The notes: generated by a model not told the origin, from the sequence alone. DNA of 64,000 nt from Rhodococcus sp. 06-462-5 (GCF_002258315.1 NZ_NOYD01000018.1:1-64000); one strand, 5' to 3'; shown: positions 16,496-25,207, numbered from the stretch's first letter. Made by a program: numbers and translations.

Positions 16496-17959
16496 CTACG
16501 AAGGACTCGTACCGCGCCGCCGACGAACTGTCGGTCGGCGCGGTTCTTCTGTGCGGCGAAGCGTCGGGCGTAGTAGTTCCTCGGTGCGCGCGATGATGCG
16601 CGGTCGACGCAGGGTTCGGGCACCCCACTCGCCCAGTGTCACACCCGCGGCCAAACCGCAGCCGACGCCGAACGCCGCGAACAACGAGCTGATGCCGAGC
16701 AGTAGCTGGTCGTTGAGGATCGCGTACAGACCGCGATACAACGCCAGGCCGGGGAGCAGCGGAGTGATACCCGCGACGGCGACGATCAACGGCGGAATCA
16801 GCGCACGACGAGCCAACAGACCACCCGCGAAGCCGACGACGGTAGCAGCGATGGCGGAGGCGATGATCGGTCCCACATTGAGTGTCTGCGAGAGCAGATA
16901 CACCAGCGAGCCCGCGAAGCCGCCCATGAATGCAGCCGTCAACGCACGACGTTCGGCGTAGCAGGCCAGTGCATAGAACAGTGACGCTGCCGCGCCGGCG
17001 ATCACCTTGGTGGGGACCTGCAGGATGTCCGGTGGCGCCAGGTTGCTGATCTGCGGCAGATCGCTGCCGATCAGTGCCGCCAACCGCAGAGACGTCGCGA
17101 CGCCGGCGATGATGCCGCCGGTCATCATCAACACCTCGAAGAATCTCGACACCGCGGTGATCGGGGCACCGGTGATCGCGTCCTGCACCGAGCCGACGAG
17201 CGAGAGCCCCGAGAGCAGCACGATCACACCCGCAGCAATGACCTGCGACGGCGAAATATCGATGTTCAGCTGGTCCTGGAAGTTGTAGAGCGTGATCGCC
17301 GGTGTCGCCGCAACGAAGCCGCCGACGACCTGCTGGAAGAAGAACGGCAGGCCCGCGCGGTTGAGTACGCGTCCGATGCGGTCGATCACCATCGTCGTCA
17401 GGAAGCTGACCACAGCCACCAAAGCGCCACCGCCGAGCAGCACACTGATGGCCGCGGCCATGCCCGACCACGCCAGCGTCGCAATCCAGCGGTTGTATGG
17501 GTGCGGGGCCTTGGTTATCTCGTCGAGTCGCTCGAGCGCCGCACTCGGCGGCACCATCTTCACGCGCACGGCGCGAATGAGGCGGTCGACCTCGGCCAGC
17601 CGCGTGAAGTCCATCGACCGGTAATGCACGATGCGCATCGTCGACGCAGGCGGCCGCGTCGGGCCGCGGTGAGCGCTGAGGGTGATCGAGTTGTACGTGA
17701 CGTCGACATCGCACCGTGCGAGGCCGTACGTCGCGGCGATGAACTGCACCTGAGTCGCCGTATCCATCGCTGCCGTGCCCGAAGCCAACAGAACTTCGCC
17801 GACGCGAACCGCAAGGTCCAAGACCTCCGCAACCGACGCATCGTCGGTCAGATCGATCGGACGAAGGGGCGACGGTGCTGCGGTCGGTGTATCGATGGTG
17901 GCCCGACGCTCACCGGTGAGACGGCTCAGCGAAGCCGTCAGGTCTTGCAGGAAAGTCAT
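16496..17959 (-). CDS. Threonine/serine exporter (ThrE family)
   Basis: Integral inner-membrane protein of 487 aa, the length of Corynebacterium ThrE. The soluble N-terminal domain (about residues 40-150, with HYRSMDFTRLAEVDRLIRAV) is followed by about ten hydrophobic helices, the arrangement of a fused ThrE (DUF1212 plus ThrE_2). A basic Arg/Pro-rich tail ends the protein. The family exports L-threonine and L-serine by proton antiport. It converges with mbtH. Confidence 0.88.
   Translation of the reverse strand: MTFLQDLTASLSRLTGERRATIDTPTAAPSPLRPIDLTDDASVAEVLDLAVRVGEVLLASGTAAMDTATQVQFIAATYGLARCDVDVTYNSITLSAHRGPTRPPASTMRIVHYRSMDFTRLAEVDRLIRAVRVKMVPPSAALERLDEITKAPHPYNRWIATLAWSGMAAAISVLLGGGALVAVVSFLTTMVIDRIGRVLNRAGLPFFFQQVVGGFVAATPAITLYNFQDQLNIDISPSQVIAAGVIVLLSGLSLVGSVQDAITGAPITAVSRFFEVLMMTGGIIAGVATSLRLAALIGSDLPQISNLAPPDILQVPTKVIAGAAASLFYALACYAERRALTAAFMGGFAGSLVYLLSQTLNVGPIIASAIAATVVGFAGGLLARRALIPPLIVAVAGITPLLPGLALYRGLYAILNDQLLLGISSLFAAFGVGCGLAAGVTLGEWGARTLRRPRIIARTEELLRPTLRRTEEPRRPTVRRRRGTSPS
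16511..16544 (+). terminator. Terminator-like hairpin inside the 3' end of the ThrE gene
   Basis: Bases 16511-16524 and 16531-16544 can form a long GC stem (ACCGCGCCG...CGGCGCGGT) with a short loop, followed on the plus strand by TTCTTCTG. It lies just after the mbtH stop and within the convergent exporter's coding end, so it would stop mbtH transcripts. An arm pairing with one bulge is needed. Confidence 0.5.
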
Positions 17960-18005
17960 GACCGTCTTTACACGTTGCTGGGGTGATCCACGGACAAGGT
18001 ACCTG

Positions 18006-18037
18006 TTGACACTGAGTGTCCGATGAACGGATATGAT
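18006..18037 (+). promoter_or_regulatory. Probable tRNA-Thr promoter
   Basis: TTGACA at 18006-18011 and TATGAT at 18032-18037 stand upstream of the tRNA, with the -10 ending 14 bases before its first base. The 20-base spacer is longer than ideal, so the -35 assignment is uncertain. Confidence 0.5.
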
Positions 18038-18051
18038 TGCCTCGCTTCACT

Positions 18052-18126
18052 GCCTCCTTAGCTCAGCGGTAGAGCACTCGCCTTGTAAGCGAGCGGTCAA
18101 CGGTTCAATCCCGTTAGGAGGCTCCA
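18052..18126 (+). tRNA. tRNA-Thr(TGT)
   Basis: A complete cloverleaf can be drawn. Acceptor arms are GCCTCCT and AGGAGGC; the D stem is GCTC/GAGC; the anticodon stem CTCGC/GCGAG holds loop CTTGTAA (anticodon TGT). The T arm is AACGG-TTCAATC-CCGTT, the discriminator base is T, and CCA is encoded. The integrase gene starts downstream of its 3' end, the classic arrangement for tyrosine-recombinase elements, so this gene is the inferred insertion target and remains intact. Confidence 0.95.
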
Positions 18127-18290
18127 TCAAAAATAGGGTCTGATCAGGCCTTTTGCGTTATCTCTAATGAGATTCATTGCCGATTAGGCGAGCTCGGTGT
18201 CACAGAATGTCACAAGTGCTTCAAAACTCGTCGGAACAGCGCCTGGTGAGTCCGTCTACTCCTTGGTGGACGGTCGCGGACGAACGCCGG
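18100..18290. other. Inferred attachment site (attL) of the integrative element
   Basis: The recombination core is expected within the 3' part of tRNA-Thr, from the T arm to CCA, and the remaining ~160 bp up to the integrase stop would hold arm-type sites. The junction is inferred from gene order only. The matching direct repeat that would mark the other end was not seen in the window and must lie beyond 64,000 if the model is right. Confidence 0.55.
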
Positions 18291-19505
18291 TCAACTCGCA
18301 TCGTCGGATGGCTCGTCGCGACGTCGGACGAGTGACTGCAGAGTGTCGGCCGCGCCCAGTAGCGCGTGGTTCTGGGAGTGGACATAGGTGCGCATCGTGA
18401 AGGCGTTGTCCGAATGCCCCAGCCATGCCGAGATCACGGCAATAGGCACACCTTGAAGGTGCAGCAGAGTCCCGCACGTGTGACGCGCGTCGTGGAGGCG
18501 TATGTCGGACACCTTGCTGTTGATGCATAGCCTGCGCCAATAGTCGCTGACCGTATCGGGATGAAATGGTCGCCCGACAGCGTCGGACACGACGTAGGTG
18601 CCGGGGCCGACGTAGCTCGAACTCTTTCGTTCCACACCCTGCAAGTGGTGCGCAGTTTCGAGTGCGGATTTGAGGGCTGGCGTGAGGGGGAGCGTGCGCT
18701 TGGACTTTTCTGTCTTCGGCGGACCCTCGACGACGCGTCCATTGACCGAGACTCGCGTGTTGTTGATTGTCAGACTGCCGGCGTGAAGATCGACATCGTT
18801 CCACCTAAGCCCGCACAGTTCACCGCGTCTTAGGCCGCTCAGCGCAAGCAACCAGGCGTGCCCGTTCCGGTCGGCCGTCGATGCTTCCAGGAGGCGTTGC
18901 ACTTCGTCTTCCGTGAATGTCTGCATCTCGACGTTCACACGGGGCGCTCGGTCGACGAGCGCGGCAACGTCTCGTACCAATCGCCCTTCTCGCATCAGCC
19001 CGGTGAGGACTGCGCTTACAAGGTTGAGCATCGGATTGATCGAAGTGGCCTTCCACGGACGTCGCAGTTGGCCATCGGGTTTGACCGAGCTGCCGGCCAG
19101 TAGATCGTTCACCAGGGCGTCCAAGTGACCTTTGGTCAACTTCTGCACCGCTAGCCCGCCGTAAGTATCGCGCAGCGGTTGAAGGGCATGGGTATACGCG
19201 GCTTTTGTGGACTCACGTACGCGTCGTCCGGCAAGCCACTCAGCGCAAGCCTCTTCGATCGTGGTGGTCGAGGAGGGAACGAACGTCCCCTTCGAGACTT
19301 CCTCGAGCACCTTGGAGAGGGCTGCGCGAGCGTCCTTCTCCGTAAGAAACCGACGACGCAACTGCGTTCGCTTCGATGCCCGGGTGCCGGTGGCGTCGGC
19401 ACCACCAGCGTCGACCGTCATTTGATACCGCAACTCGGTACTGCCGGTAGACCGATTGGTGACGTAAATCTTCTTGATCTGTGGCGGCAGTTGCTGCCTA
19501 GCCAT
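18291..19505 (-). CDS. int: Tyrosine-recombinase integrase
   Basis: A 404-aa phage-type integrase. In order: an N-terminal arm-binding region, a SAM-like core-binding domain (about residues 70-165, EACAEWLAGRRVRESTKAAY onward), and a catalytic domain with Arg in LSGLRRGELCGLRW, the HxxR box in RLHDARHTCGTLL, WLGHS, and nucleophile Tyr in TMRTYVHS. The catalytic set is complete. It lies 165 bp from the tRNA 3' end. Its ATG overlaps the end of the XRE gene by eight bases, linking integrase expression to that regulator. Confidence 0.95.
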   Translation of the reverse strand: MARQQLPPQIKKIYVTNRSTGSTELRYQMTVDAGGADATGTRASKRTQLRRRFLTEKDARAALSKVLEEVSKGTFVPSSTTTIEEACAEWLAGRRVRESTKAAYTHALQPLRDTYGGLAVQKLTKGHLDALVNDLLAGSSVKPDGQLRRPWKATSINPMLNLVSAVLTGLMREGRLVRDVAALVDRAPRVNVEMQTFTEDEVQRLLEASTADRNGHAWLLALSGLRRGELCGLRWNDVDLHAGSLTINNTRVSVNGRVVEGPPKTEKSKRTLPLTPALKSALETAHHLQGVERKSSSYVGPGTYVVSDAVGRPFHPDTVSDYWRRLCINSKVSDIRLHDARHTCGTLLHLQGVPIAVISAWLGHSDNAFTMRTYVHSQNHALLGAADTLQSLVRRRDEPSDDAS

Positions 19506-20130
19506 CCTCTTCGTCCTGCGTGTTCATGCCCAGTTCAGTCATACGTCTGAAGAGCTCTTCCGAACGCCGTCGAGCATCCTCGTACAGATACTGCATCGAC
19601 TCGATATGTTCGGTGGATTCTCTCTTGGACAATCCGTTTCGGAGCTGCACCCGGGCGCGCCGCATCGCCTTCAACGCATCGAGCCATTCACGAGTGACTC
19701 CAACGCGATCGTTCTTCGGGTCGAAGGTGTCACGTACCCACATCTCGAAAGGAGCGTCGGATTCCTCCTCGGACCAGTCGGAGCTCGGCCGCATCAGCCC
19801 GGCCTCCCCGCTGAACCAGCGAAGGGCATCGTGAGACTCCTGTTGCAGCCCTGGGAGGACCTCGACTCTTCCTTTGGGGAGGTCCGGATAGACCAGTTGC
19901 GCTGGTGAGACTCCCAGTGCCGCAGCTAGAATCAAGAGTTCCGAGACGTCCAAGCTCTTCTTGCGTCCGGTCTCCAGGTCCGCGACTACAGATCGCGAGA
20001 TCCCCCACCCGAAGTCAACCGTCCTGTCGGCAAGCTTTGCTGCGGACAGAGCGGAGTGGTCTTTACCTCGGAGTCGGCGCACTTCCGAGGCGACCCGGGC
20101 AACGATTGATTCCGCCCACGACTGCGTCAT
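19498..20130 (-). CDS. XRE-family repressor of the element
   Basis: A 210-aa DNA-binding protein with an N-terminal Cro/CI-type helix-turn-helix (about residues 28-80: SAAKLADRTVDFGWGISRSV, then VADLETGRKKSLDVSELLIL). The C-terminal half is charged and helical, with EHIESMQYLYEDARRRSEEL suggesting a coiled-coil dimer interface. It shares an operon with the integrase (overlap) and is divergent from the excisionase gene. That is the layout of a lysogeny-type switch. No metallopeptidase such as ImmA is beside it. Confidence 0.85.
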   Translation of the reverse strand: MTQSWAESIVARVASEVRRLRGKDHSALSAAKLADRTVDFGWGISRSVVADLETGRKKSLDVSELLILAAALGVSPAQLVYPDLPKGRVEVLPGLQQESHDALRWFSGEAGLMRPSSDWSEEESDAPFEMWVRDTFDPKNDRVGVTREWLDALKAMRRARVQLRNGLSKRESTEHIESMQYLYEDARRRSEELFRRMTELGMNTQDEEDG

Positions 20131-20269
20131 GGTTACGCAGTCTAGCGGAGATTGTCTCCCCGTTGTGGGATGGCTACGTACTTGTTACTCTGTGGTGGAA
20201 CCACGTGGACTGACCGGAAATGTCCTGCAAGATGTGGCGCTACTACACAATTCAGTGGAGGTGCTGAAG
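20131..20269. promoter_or_regulatory. Divergent control region between repressor and excisionase
   Basis: 139 bp separate the XRE and excisionase starts. The strip around 20159-20200 (TTGTGGGATGG...TTGTTACTCTG) is AT-richer and could hold the rightward promoter. The segment GTGGAACCACGTGG has short dyad symmetry. Operators for the XRE protein are expected here; none can be defined from one sequence. Confidence 0.4.
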
Positions 20270-20467
20270 ATGCCCAGACGGTTGCTGTCTGTCCCGGAGG
20301 CTATGGCTTGCACGGGACTTGGACGTTCCAACTTCTTCAACAAGATCGCGTCCGGGGAAATCCGGAGCGTGAAGGTCGGCAAGCGCCGGCTGATCCCGGA
20401 TACGGCCATCGATGAGTACATCGAAGGTCTCGAGGCGCAATCCGACGCCAGCTCAGGCGTCGCGTGA
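20270..20467 (+). CDS. xis: Excisionase-like MerR-type helix-turn-helix protein
   Basis: A 65-aa protein with one winged helix: LLSVPEAMACTGLGRSNFFN, then KIASGEIRSVKVGKRRLIPD and a C-terminal DEYIEGLE. This is the usual excisionase/AlpA fold of integrative elements. The ATG at 20270 has GGAGG eight bases upstream and is preferred to in-frame GTG codons. With Int it would drive excision and so mobilisation of the element. Confidence 0.85.
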   Translation: MPRRLLSVPEAMACTGLGRSNFFNKIASGEIRSVKVGKRRLIPDTAIDEYIEGLEAQSDASSGVA

Positions 20468-20594
20468 GGCCGAGAGCCAACTGTCCCTCAGGAAACTGAA
20501 ACGCCCCCGGAAAATCTCAGTGTTACCAGCACCGAGGCCGAGGGCGTCGAAACCACAACCCGTGAGGAAGGAGCTTCGCCACCGATCATAGAGC

Positions 20595-20616
20595 GTCTTG
20601 ATAAGTCATTCAAGAC
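20595..20616. repeat. Short perfect inverted repeat in the integrase-proximal region
   Basis: Arms GTCTTGA and TCAAGAC flank the eight-base spacer TAAGTCAT. It lies in a low-coding stretch 130 bp after xis. Both an operator and a weak terminator for xis are possible. Confidence 0.4.
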
Positions 20617-20653
20617 ATTTCGCCGAGTCACCGTTCTCCGCCCTCGATTTCGG

Positions 20654-21034
20654 TCAGGGACCGAGCGGGCGATGACGCATGTTTCGACCCGCGACAGCGC
20701 GGTCGAGTTCTTCTGCTCGTGCCGCACAAGCCTTGGCTACGGGACTTCCTAGCAAGGCCTGATGTGCCGCAGCAGCGTCGTTTTCTGGCAGAGCCCGACG
20801 TAACACCAGCCTGCCGCCGGCCTGTGCACCCTTTGTAAATCCTCGGAGACCGGCCCCGAGGCACCACCAGCTCGACTGATCATTGAACGGGTGGCGATAC
20901 CGATTAGCCGCGCGCCCATCGAGGCGCGGGGCTATCGGGCGTGGAGCGGACAACGTGGGTGCGGAAATTGGCTGAGGGGCCATGGGGGGTCCGGAGGGAA
21001 CGAACGAAGTCCCTTGTCTTTCATACGTCACCAC
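20654..21034 (-). CDS. Hypothetical protein, weakly supported
   Basis: A possible 126-aa protein on the minus strand. The N-terminal half is Pro/Ser-rich; the C-terminal half reads like a genuine helix (PENDAAAAHQALLGSPVAKA, then CAARAEELDRAV). The start is GTG and has no clear Shine-Dalgarno, and codon use is less GC3-biased than neighbouring genes. No domain was recognised. It may be an element-specific gene or simply an open frame. Confidence 0.4.
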   Translation of the reverse strand: MVTYERQGTSFVPSGPPMAPQPISAPTLSAPRPIAPRLDGRAANRYRHPFNDQSSWWCLGAGLRGFTKGAQAGGRLVLRRALPENDAAAAHQALLGSPVAKACAARAEELDRAVAGRNMRHRPLGP

Positions 21035-21389
21035 TATGGAGGTACCAGTTGAGCTCTCGACCCATCTGCAGTGCTGACATGACCAAGTTGTCCGGCATGA
21101 CGAACCGTCATTCAGGCCTCGATCTTTCAGTCCACGCCGCTCGCTTACTCAAATCCGTTGTGCACGTCGATTCCGTGAAGATCCAAACAGAGCAACATAT
21201 TTGGCTACTTCAGCTCAAGCGCGGCAGTTCGCCGGTGCAGGCCGTTCCCGCTAGCGGTGCGGCGGCGTTCCGCAGAACTGACGTACCAGAATTACCCGCA
21301 AAGAGTGCCTCAGATGACTCGCTGGCGACGGGCGTCATACGTCCTGCGGTGGTTACACCTCCATTGCCCACAAAGGATGCGAGTCGAGC
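21035..21389. other. Gene-poor stretch upstream of the partition genes
   Basis: About 355 bp without a convincing gene on either strand. The sequence is less GC-rich than the backbone and lacks long repeats visible by eye. Because it precedes a ParA and ribbon-helix-helix pair, a partition centromere or their promoter could lie here, but no iterated motif was found. Confidence 0.4.
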
Positions 21390-21590
21390 TTGGGATGTGT
21401 TGGTAGTAAACGCTTCTCATACCCCTGTGGCATGCATTTCGCCTATGGCACGCGACTCGCGTTTCGTGCCCTTTACCTGCAATACATCCAACCCTTCTAC
21501 AGGGTGCGACTCATCCGTCGGTTCCAAGGCGTGCATGACATCCCATACCCGCAATACCGCCAGTTCGTCCCATTCATCCATGGAAAGTGA
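21390..21590 (+). CDS. Possible small aromatic-rich protein upstream of parA
   Basis: A 66-aa frame ending nine bases before parA. The sequence is rich in Phe, Tyr and Arg (FAYGTRLAFRALYLQYIQPF, then YRVRLIRRFQG and YPQYRQFVPF), with mainly C-ending codons, which favours coding. Against it, the start is TTG and there is no clear ribosome-binding site. It could be the remnant of a longer gene. No homology recognised. Confidence 0.35.
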   Translation: MGCVGSKRFSYPCGMHFAYGTRLAFRALYLQYIQPFYRVRLIRRFQGVHDIPYPQYRQFVPFIHGK

Positions 21591-21598
21591 GACCCACC

Positions 21599-22387
21599 AT
21601 GCCCGCGGACATCTTTGCGTTCTGCAACCAGAAGGGCGGCGTGGGTAAGACCACCACCGTCTTTCACCTCGCCTACGCCGTCGCCCAAGCAGGGAAGCGA
21701 GCACTCGTAATCGACGTGGATCCGCAAGGCAACGCCAGCACAGTCCTGACCAAGACCGAGTTAGAGAGCGATGAGGTCGGTGTTGCGGACGTTCTCGCCG
21801 AATCATCGAACGCGACCATCGCCGATGCTGTTGTCCCCACCATCTGGCCTGACGTAGACCTGGTACCCACGTCGCCGGGAAACGAGTCCCTGGCCTATGT
21901 CCGCGATCAATTGGTCGTCGCCGGTGCCGGCCGAGAACGGCGGCTTCGCGACGCAATCGACGTCGTACGAGGCGTGTACGACGTGGTCCTCATCGATTGC
22001 CCACCTAGCCTCGATCTGCTGACTATCAACGCCCTTGTTGCAGCGCGCGCCGCCGTAGTCGTGACTCAGTCCGCGCTGTTCTCAGCCAATGGACTCGCGC
22101 GATTGCTGCGCACCATCGATGCAGTCAAGCGCAGCTACAACCCGGACCTCGTCATGCTCGGTGCGATAGTCAACCTCCACGAGATCGCGACGATCAGCGG
22201 CCGAGAACAATTGAGCGAGATCGCCGCAAGCATCAACGTTCTCGGTGATGCCGTACCCAAGCGGGTTGTCATCAAAGACTCAATGGAAGCCCAAACCAGC
22301 CTGGTCGACTGGGGGACAACACAATCTCGCAGCCTGTCGACGATCTATCGCGACACTCTCGCGCTGCTCACGAAGGGACACCTGTGA
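21599..22387 (+). CDS. parA: ParA-family partition ATPase
   Basis: A 262-aa Walker-type ATPase. It has the deviant Walker A CNQKGGVGKTTT, Walker A' LVIDVDPQGNAST, and Walker B VLIDCPPSLDLLT. It lacks an N-terminal DNA-binding extension, so it is the short ParA class that uses a small ribbon-helix-helix partner, which is encoded next. In integrative elements such a pair stabilises the excised circle. It overlaps the following gene by one base (TGATG). Confidence 0.93.
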   Translation: MPADIFAFCNQKGGVGKTTTVFHLAYAVAQAGKRALVIDVDPQGNASTVLTKTELESDEVGVADVLAESSNATIADAVVPTIWPDVDLVPTSPGNESLAYVRDQLVVAGAGRERRLRDAIDVVRGVYDVVLIDCPPSLDLLTINALVAARAAVVVTQSALFSANGLARLLRTIDAVKRSYNPDLVMLGAIVNLHEIATISGREQLSEIAASINVLGDAVPKRVVIKDSMEAQTSLVDWGTTQSRSLSTIYRDTLALLTKGHL

Positions 22388-22737
22388 TGGCCCGGCCCGA
22401 ACGTATGAAGAGCGCACTCGCCGGATCGAGCCCGGTCGATCCCCCGGAGAACTCGCGGCAGCCCCACGACACTGTTTCGTCGGCCGAGACCGGTGCGCAA
22501 CCGTTACCGGACCACGCAAAACAGAAGCGTTCGTACTACCTCTACCAGTCCACCGTCGACGATCTTCTCAACGCAGCCGAAGCGCTGTCCGCAACGCCCG
22601 GCGCACCGCGGGGCCCGTCGGATCTGGTCAATGCGGCAATCGAAGACTACTTGGAGTTGTTGCGCAACAGGTTCAACGACGGTGCGCCGTTCCCGCAACG
22701 AACGGGCCCCCTCGCACGAGGACCGAGAATCCGATGA
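22387..22737 (+). CDS. Putative ribbon-helix-helix partition partner (ParB-like)
   Basis: A 116-aa protein with a disordered Pro/Ser-rich first half and a C-terminal segment KRSYYLYQSTVDDLLNAAEA, then PSDLVNAAIEDYLELLRNRF. That strand-helix-helix pattern is the RHH fold of small centromere-binding proteins. Start ATG overlaps the parA stop, and its own TGA overlaps the next gene by ATGA. ParB role is inferred from the fold pattern and the parA neighbour. Confidence 0.7.
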   Translation: MARPERMKSALAGSSPVDPPENSRQPHDTVSSAETGAQPLPDHAKQKRSYYLYQSTVDDLLNAAEALSATPGAPRGPSDLVNAAIEDYLELLRNRFNDGAPFPQRTGPLARGPRIR

Positions 22738-23609
22738 GCCGATCACATTCCGCGGCAACCCCGTTGACAACGAAGCCGTCAGACGTCGTTGCGCTCCATC
22801 CCGCGATTTTGCAGTGGGCTCTCGCGACAGCCGTTGCGCTGACAGTTGGCATCGCCGGAGCGTCCTTCTGGCTCAGTTTCGCTGTGTTGCGTGATCTCGC
22901 GGTGATGGCAGGGATAGGTCCCGGTGAAGCCTGGGTGATTCCGATCGTGCTGGACGGCGCAATCGTCTCGACAACAGTGACGGCGATTGCGCTGTCCAAC
23001 CACACGGACAACCGCACCATCAAGGGCCGTCGTTTTGTCGTATCGATTTTGCGTGTCGCGGCATCGGCGTCGATTGCGGGCAACTCGTACCACGCAGTGT
23101 TGAGTGCGACTTTGCTTCCGGCCGTGGTCTCGGCGGGTATTGCCACCATTGCACCTATTGCGCTCCTTGCTATGACGGAAGTGCTGGCTGTCATCCTTCG
23201 TGCCCCCCGCGGAACCGCAGGGGAGGAGTTCGCTCCAAGTGCTGCCACAGAAGAGCCGGATTGGACTGACGCCGACTCCATCCAAGAAGGCCAAAGCCAG
23301 AGCGGGGATGACTCAGAGGGTGAAGACGGCTGGCGGGAAGAACAGGTCGACGCGGCGGACTCGTCTCGACGACCAATAGACGCCCTCACCCCGGAAGTTG
23401 CAGAGACAGCGCGGCTTCGACACGCACACCGTGAATGGTCGTGGGCACGAATCGGTAGAGAAACGGACGGCTCCGTTGCATCGACCGCGATGCGCCGATA
23501 TCGGAAGTGGGAAGAAGTCACCGCCGGGATCGTCGAGGGCCGCCAGGACGGGGAATCCGAGCTGGGTGACAAGCCAGCCAGCGAGCGTGATCGGATGTTC
23601 GCAGAATAG
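22734..23609 (+). CDS. DUF2637 membrane protein (Spd-like)
   Basis: A 291-aa membrane protein. About four hydrophobic helices fill residues 20-150 (LQWALATAVALTVGIAGASF, ... ATLLPAVVSAGIATIAPIAL), matching DUF2637 proteins common on actinobacterial conjugative plasmids and integrative elements, where relatives have been linked to spread functions. The C-terminal part is cytosolic, acidic, and ends with an HTH-like stretch (AHREWSWARIGRETDGSVAS). It overlaps the RHH gene by four bases. Confidence 0.8.
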   Translation: MSRSHSAATPLTTKPSDVVALHPAILQWALATAVALTVGIAGASFWLSFAVLRDLAVMAGIGPGEAWVIPIVLDGAIVSTTVTAIALSNHTDNRTIKGRRFVVSILRVAASASIAGNSYHAVLSATLLPAVVSAGIATIAPIALLAMTEVLAVILRAPRGTAGEEFAPSAATEEPDWTDADSIQEGQSQSGDDSEGEDGWREEQVDAADSSRRPIDALTPEVAETARLRHAHREWSWARIGRETDGSVASTAMRRYRKWEEVTAGIVEGRQDGESELGDKPASERDRMFAE

Positions 23610-24049
23610 AAGTGCTGCCGCGACATCGAGCCCTGTTGCTCTCCGTTGCTCCCGCACAATCGCCCCAGACTGTTGATGGCTGGGAGGTGGTCGCCTCGGG
23701 TGGTTCAGCGTGCGTCGAAACGTGTGCCGCCCTGGGACCACCTCCGGCGGTCTCCGGATTGAGCTTCGCTGCGCTTCGCCCTGCAGAAAGAACTATTTCT
23801 TTCGCACATCTGGCTCCGGTCGAGCTTGCAACACCCTGACCCGTCTTACCCAACCCTGACTCCGCGTTGCTCCGGCCCGATGGGCTCCGAAAACTTTTCA
23901 AAGCGCCTGCGGCTGAAAACTTTCCGGATCAGGGCCAGGACGCCGGTCCAGTGCGCCGCCTTCTCTCCTTCGAGCCAGATGACGGCGAAAGAAATTGGCA
24001 GAGCGAAAGGGCCGGGGGAGCCGGTCCCGCAACAGAAAGAGAGCCCGAC
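23610..24049. other. Non-coding stretch with a hairpin and short direct repeats
   Basis: About 440 bp without a convincing gene. It holds a perfect stem GAAAGAA-CTAT-TTCTTTC at 23786-23803 and two copies of GAAAACTTT 26 bases apart (23889 and 23915). The hairpin could end the parA operon; the repeats could be binding sites for a replication or partition protein. Neither reading is secured. Confidence 0.4.
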
Positions 24050-24616
24050 ATGCCGCAGAATACTTCCAGCACAGGACGACGGGCCACCGCCGCACACAAC
24101 GCCCGGACCACCGGAATCGTCACCCACACAACCGTCCTGGTCTCCGGACCCCAACAGGCCACTATCACCGCCACCTCCGCAGCCACCGACGAAGCGCAGA
24201 TGATCGTCGCACTAGGTCACGTCATGATGACCTTCCGCAGCGCCCAAACAGTTTCCGCAGTCATCACCGGATTCGCCACCGTCCGCGCCGCACTTGCCGG
24301 AGCCGATGGACAAGCCCCCCACCCCGCCCAACCAGGCGCAGAATTCGGGGCCGCCGCGATCTCCGTCCTGTGGCTCGACAGCCCTGAGCACACTGCGGTG
24401 CCGCATCACCGCTACAGCTCCGAACAACGCCGCACCATCCGCTGGGTAGACCTGCACATGGGACCTGTCACCTGGCGCATCACCGACCGCATCGGGTACG
24501 ACACATTGATGGCCGAACTCCGACGCGTTCATCGTGCTGCCGTCGGAGTTTTTCTCGACGGCGGCCGCTACCGCCGCGACCCCGCCAAACTCCTCGATGT
24601 CTTCGACGACGTCTAG
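24050..24616 (+). CDS. Hypothetical element protein
   Basis: An unrecognised 188-aa protein. The start MPQNTSSTGRRATA is chosen for the purine-rich GAAAGAGAG upstream. A mixed alpha/beta pattern follows (VTHTTVLVSGPQQATITATS; WRITDRIGYDTLMAELRRVH). No membrane segment or catalytic motif stands out. It is followed after six bases by a strong terminator, so it closes a transcription unit. Confidence 0.65.
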   Translation: MPQNTSSTGRRATAAHNARTTGIVTHTTVLVSGPQQATITATSAATDEAQMIVALGHVMMTFRSAQTVSAVITGFATVRAALAGADGQAPHPAQPGAEFGAAAISVLWLDSPEHTAVPHHRYSSEQRRTIRWVDLHMGPVTWRITDRIGYDTLMAELRRVHRAAVGVFLDGGRYRRDPAKLLDVFDDV

Positions 24617-24622
24617 TACCAC

Positions 24623-24652
24623 ACGTTCGGCCCCAACCCCGGGGCCGAACGT
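24623..24652 (+). terminator. Intrinsic terminator
   Basis: Perfect 12-bp arms (ACGTTCGGCCCC at 24623-24634 and complement at 24641-24652) with loop AACCCC, immediately downstream of the preceding stop codon and followed by CGTTTATC. Confidence 0.85.
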
Positions 24653-24655
24653 CGT

Positions 24656-24692
24656 TTATCCACAGGCTGACTCGACATCACAGCTATCCACA
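24656..24692 (+). promoter_or_regulatory. Two DnaA-box-like sites, candidate replication origin
   Basis: TTATCCACA at 24656-24664 is the classical DnaA-box consensus. CTATCCACA at 24684-24692 differs at one base and has the same orientation, 28 bp away. They stand in the gap before a small gene and about 0.5 kb from a DnaB-N-domain gene. Together this suggests host DnaA-dependent replication of the excised circle. Two boxes is a small cluster and chance occurrence is possible. Confidence 0.45.
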
Positions 24693-24792
24693 CCCTCTCC
24701 TGAACTGTCCCCACATCGAGCGCGTCGTTTCGGAGCTCGTGTGACGCTCGACAACAAGCAGCTGGCCGGCCACGAGCGACAAGGAACCAACG

Positions 24793-25098
24793 ATGATCAC
24801 CTGGACAGTCACCACACACCCTGAGGACAACCCCGAAATTCTGACCGCAACCGGAGCAGAACCCAATCTTCAAGTGGCAAAACGCGCCGCCGCAGATGCC
24901 GTCCGTACCGCCCTCCTCGACGCGCGCGAGCACGCATCGTCCGACAACGGCAGCCCGCCGTCCTACCTCGTCACACTCGACGGAACCTGTGCCCTCATCA
25001 TCGGGCTCGGAAGCTGCAGGCCCGAGAACTACAACGCCGTCCTCGACAGCCTCGAGCAGTTCGACGGCACCGCACCACCGAACCTTCTCTACATCTGA
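24793..25098 (+). CDS. Small hypothetical element protein
   Basis: A 101-aa protein with a good ribosome-binding site (AAGGA) before ATG. It opens MITWTVTTHPEDNPEILTAT and ends APPNLLYI, with a central helix VAKRAAADAVRTALLDAREH. Acidic overall, no membrane helix. No family was recognised. Same strand as the DnaB-N gene 109 bp on. Confidence 0.65.
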   Translation: MITWTVTTHPEDNPEILTATGAEPNLQVAKRAAADAVRTALLDAREHASSDNGSPPSYLVTLDGTCALIIGLGSCRPENYNAVLDSLEQFDGTAPPNLLYI

Positions 25099-25207
25099 CC
25101 CACACCTCCGCAATGACGACGAACGCGGCATAGCCAAGCAAAGCGCCACCGGAATATCGAATCCAGTTCTCCCGCAACAGACCCGCGAATGGAAACGAGG
25201 CGAACAG

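Noticed and set aside
20941..21648. 235-aa plus-strand frame upstream of parA
   Set aside because: Unnatural composition and overlap with the parA start; only the short frame at 21390 has coding-like features.
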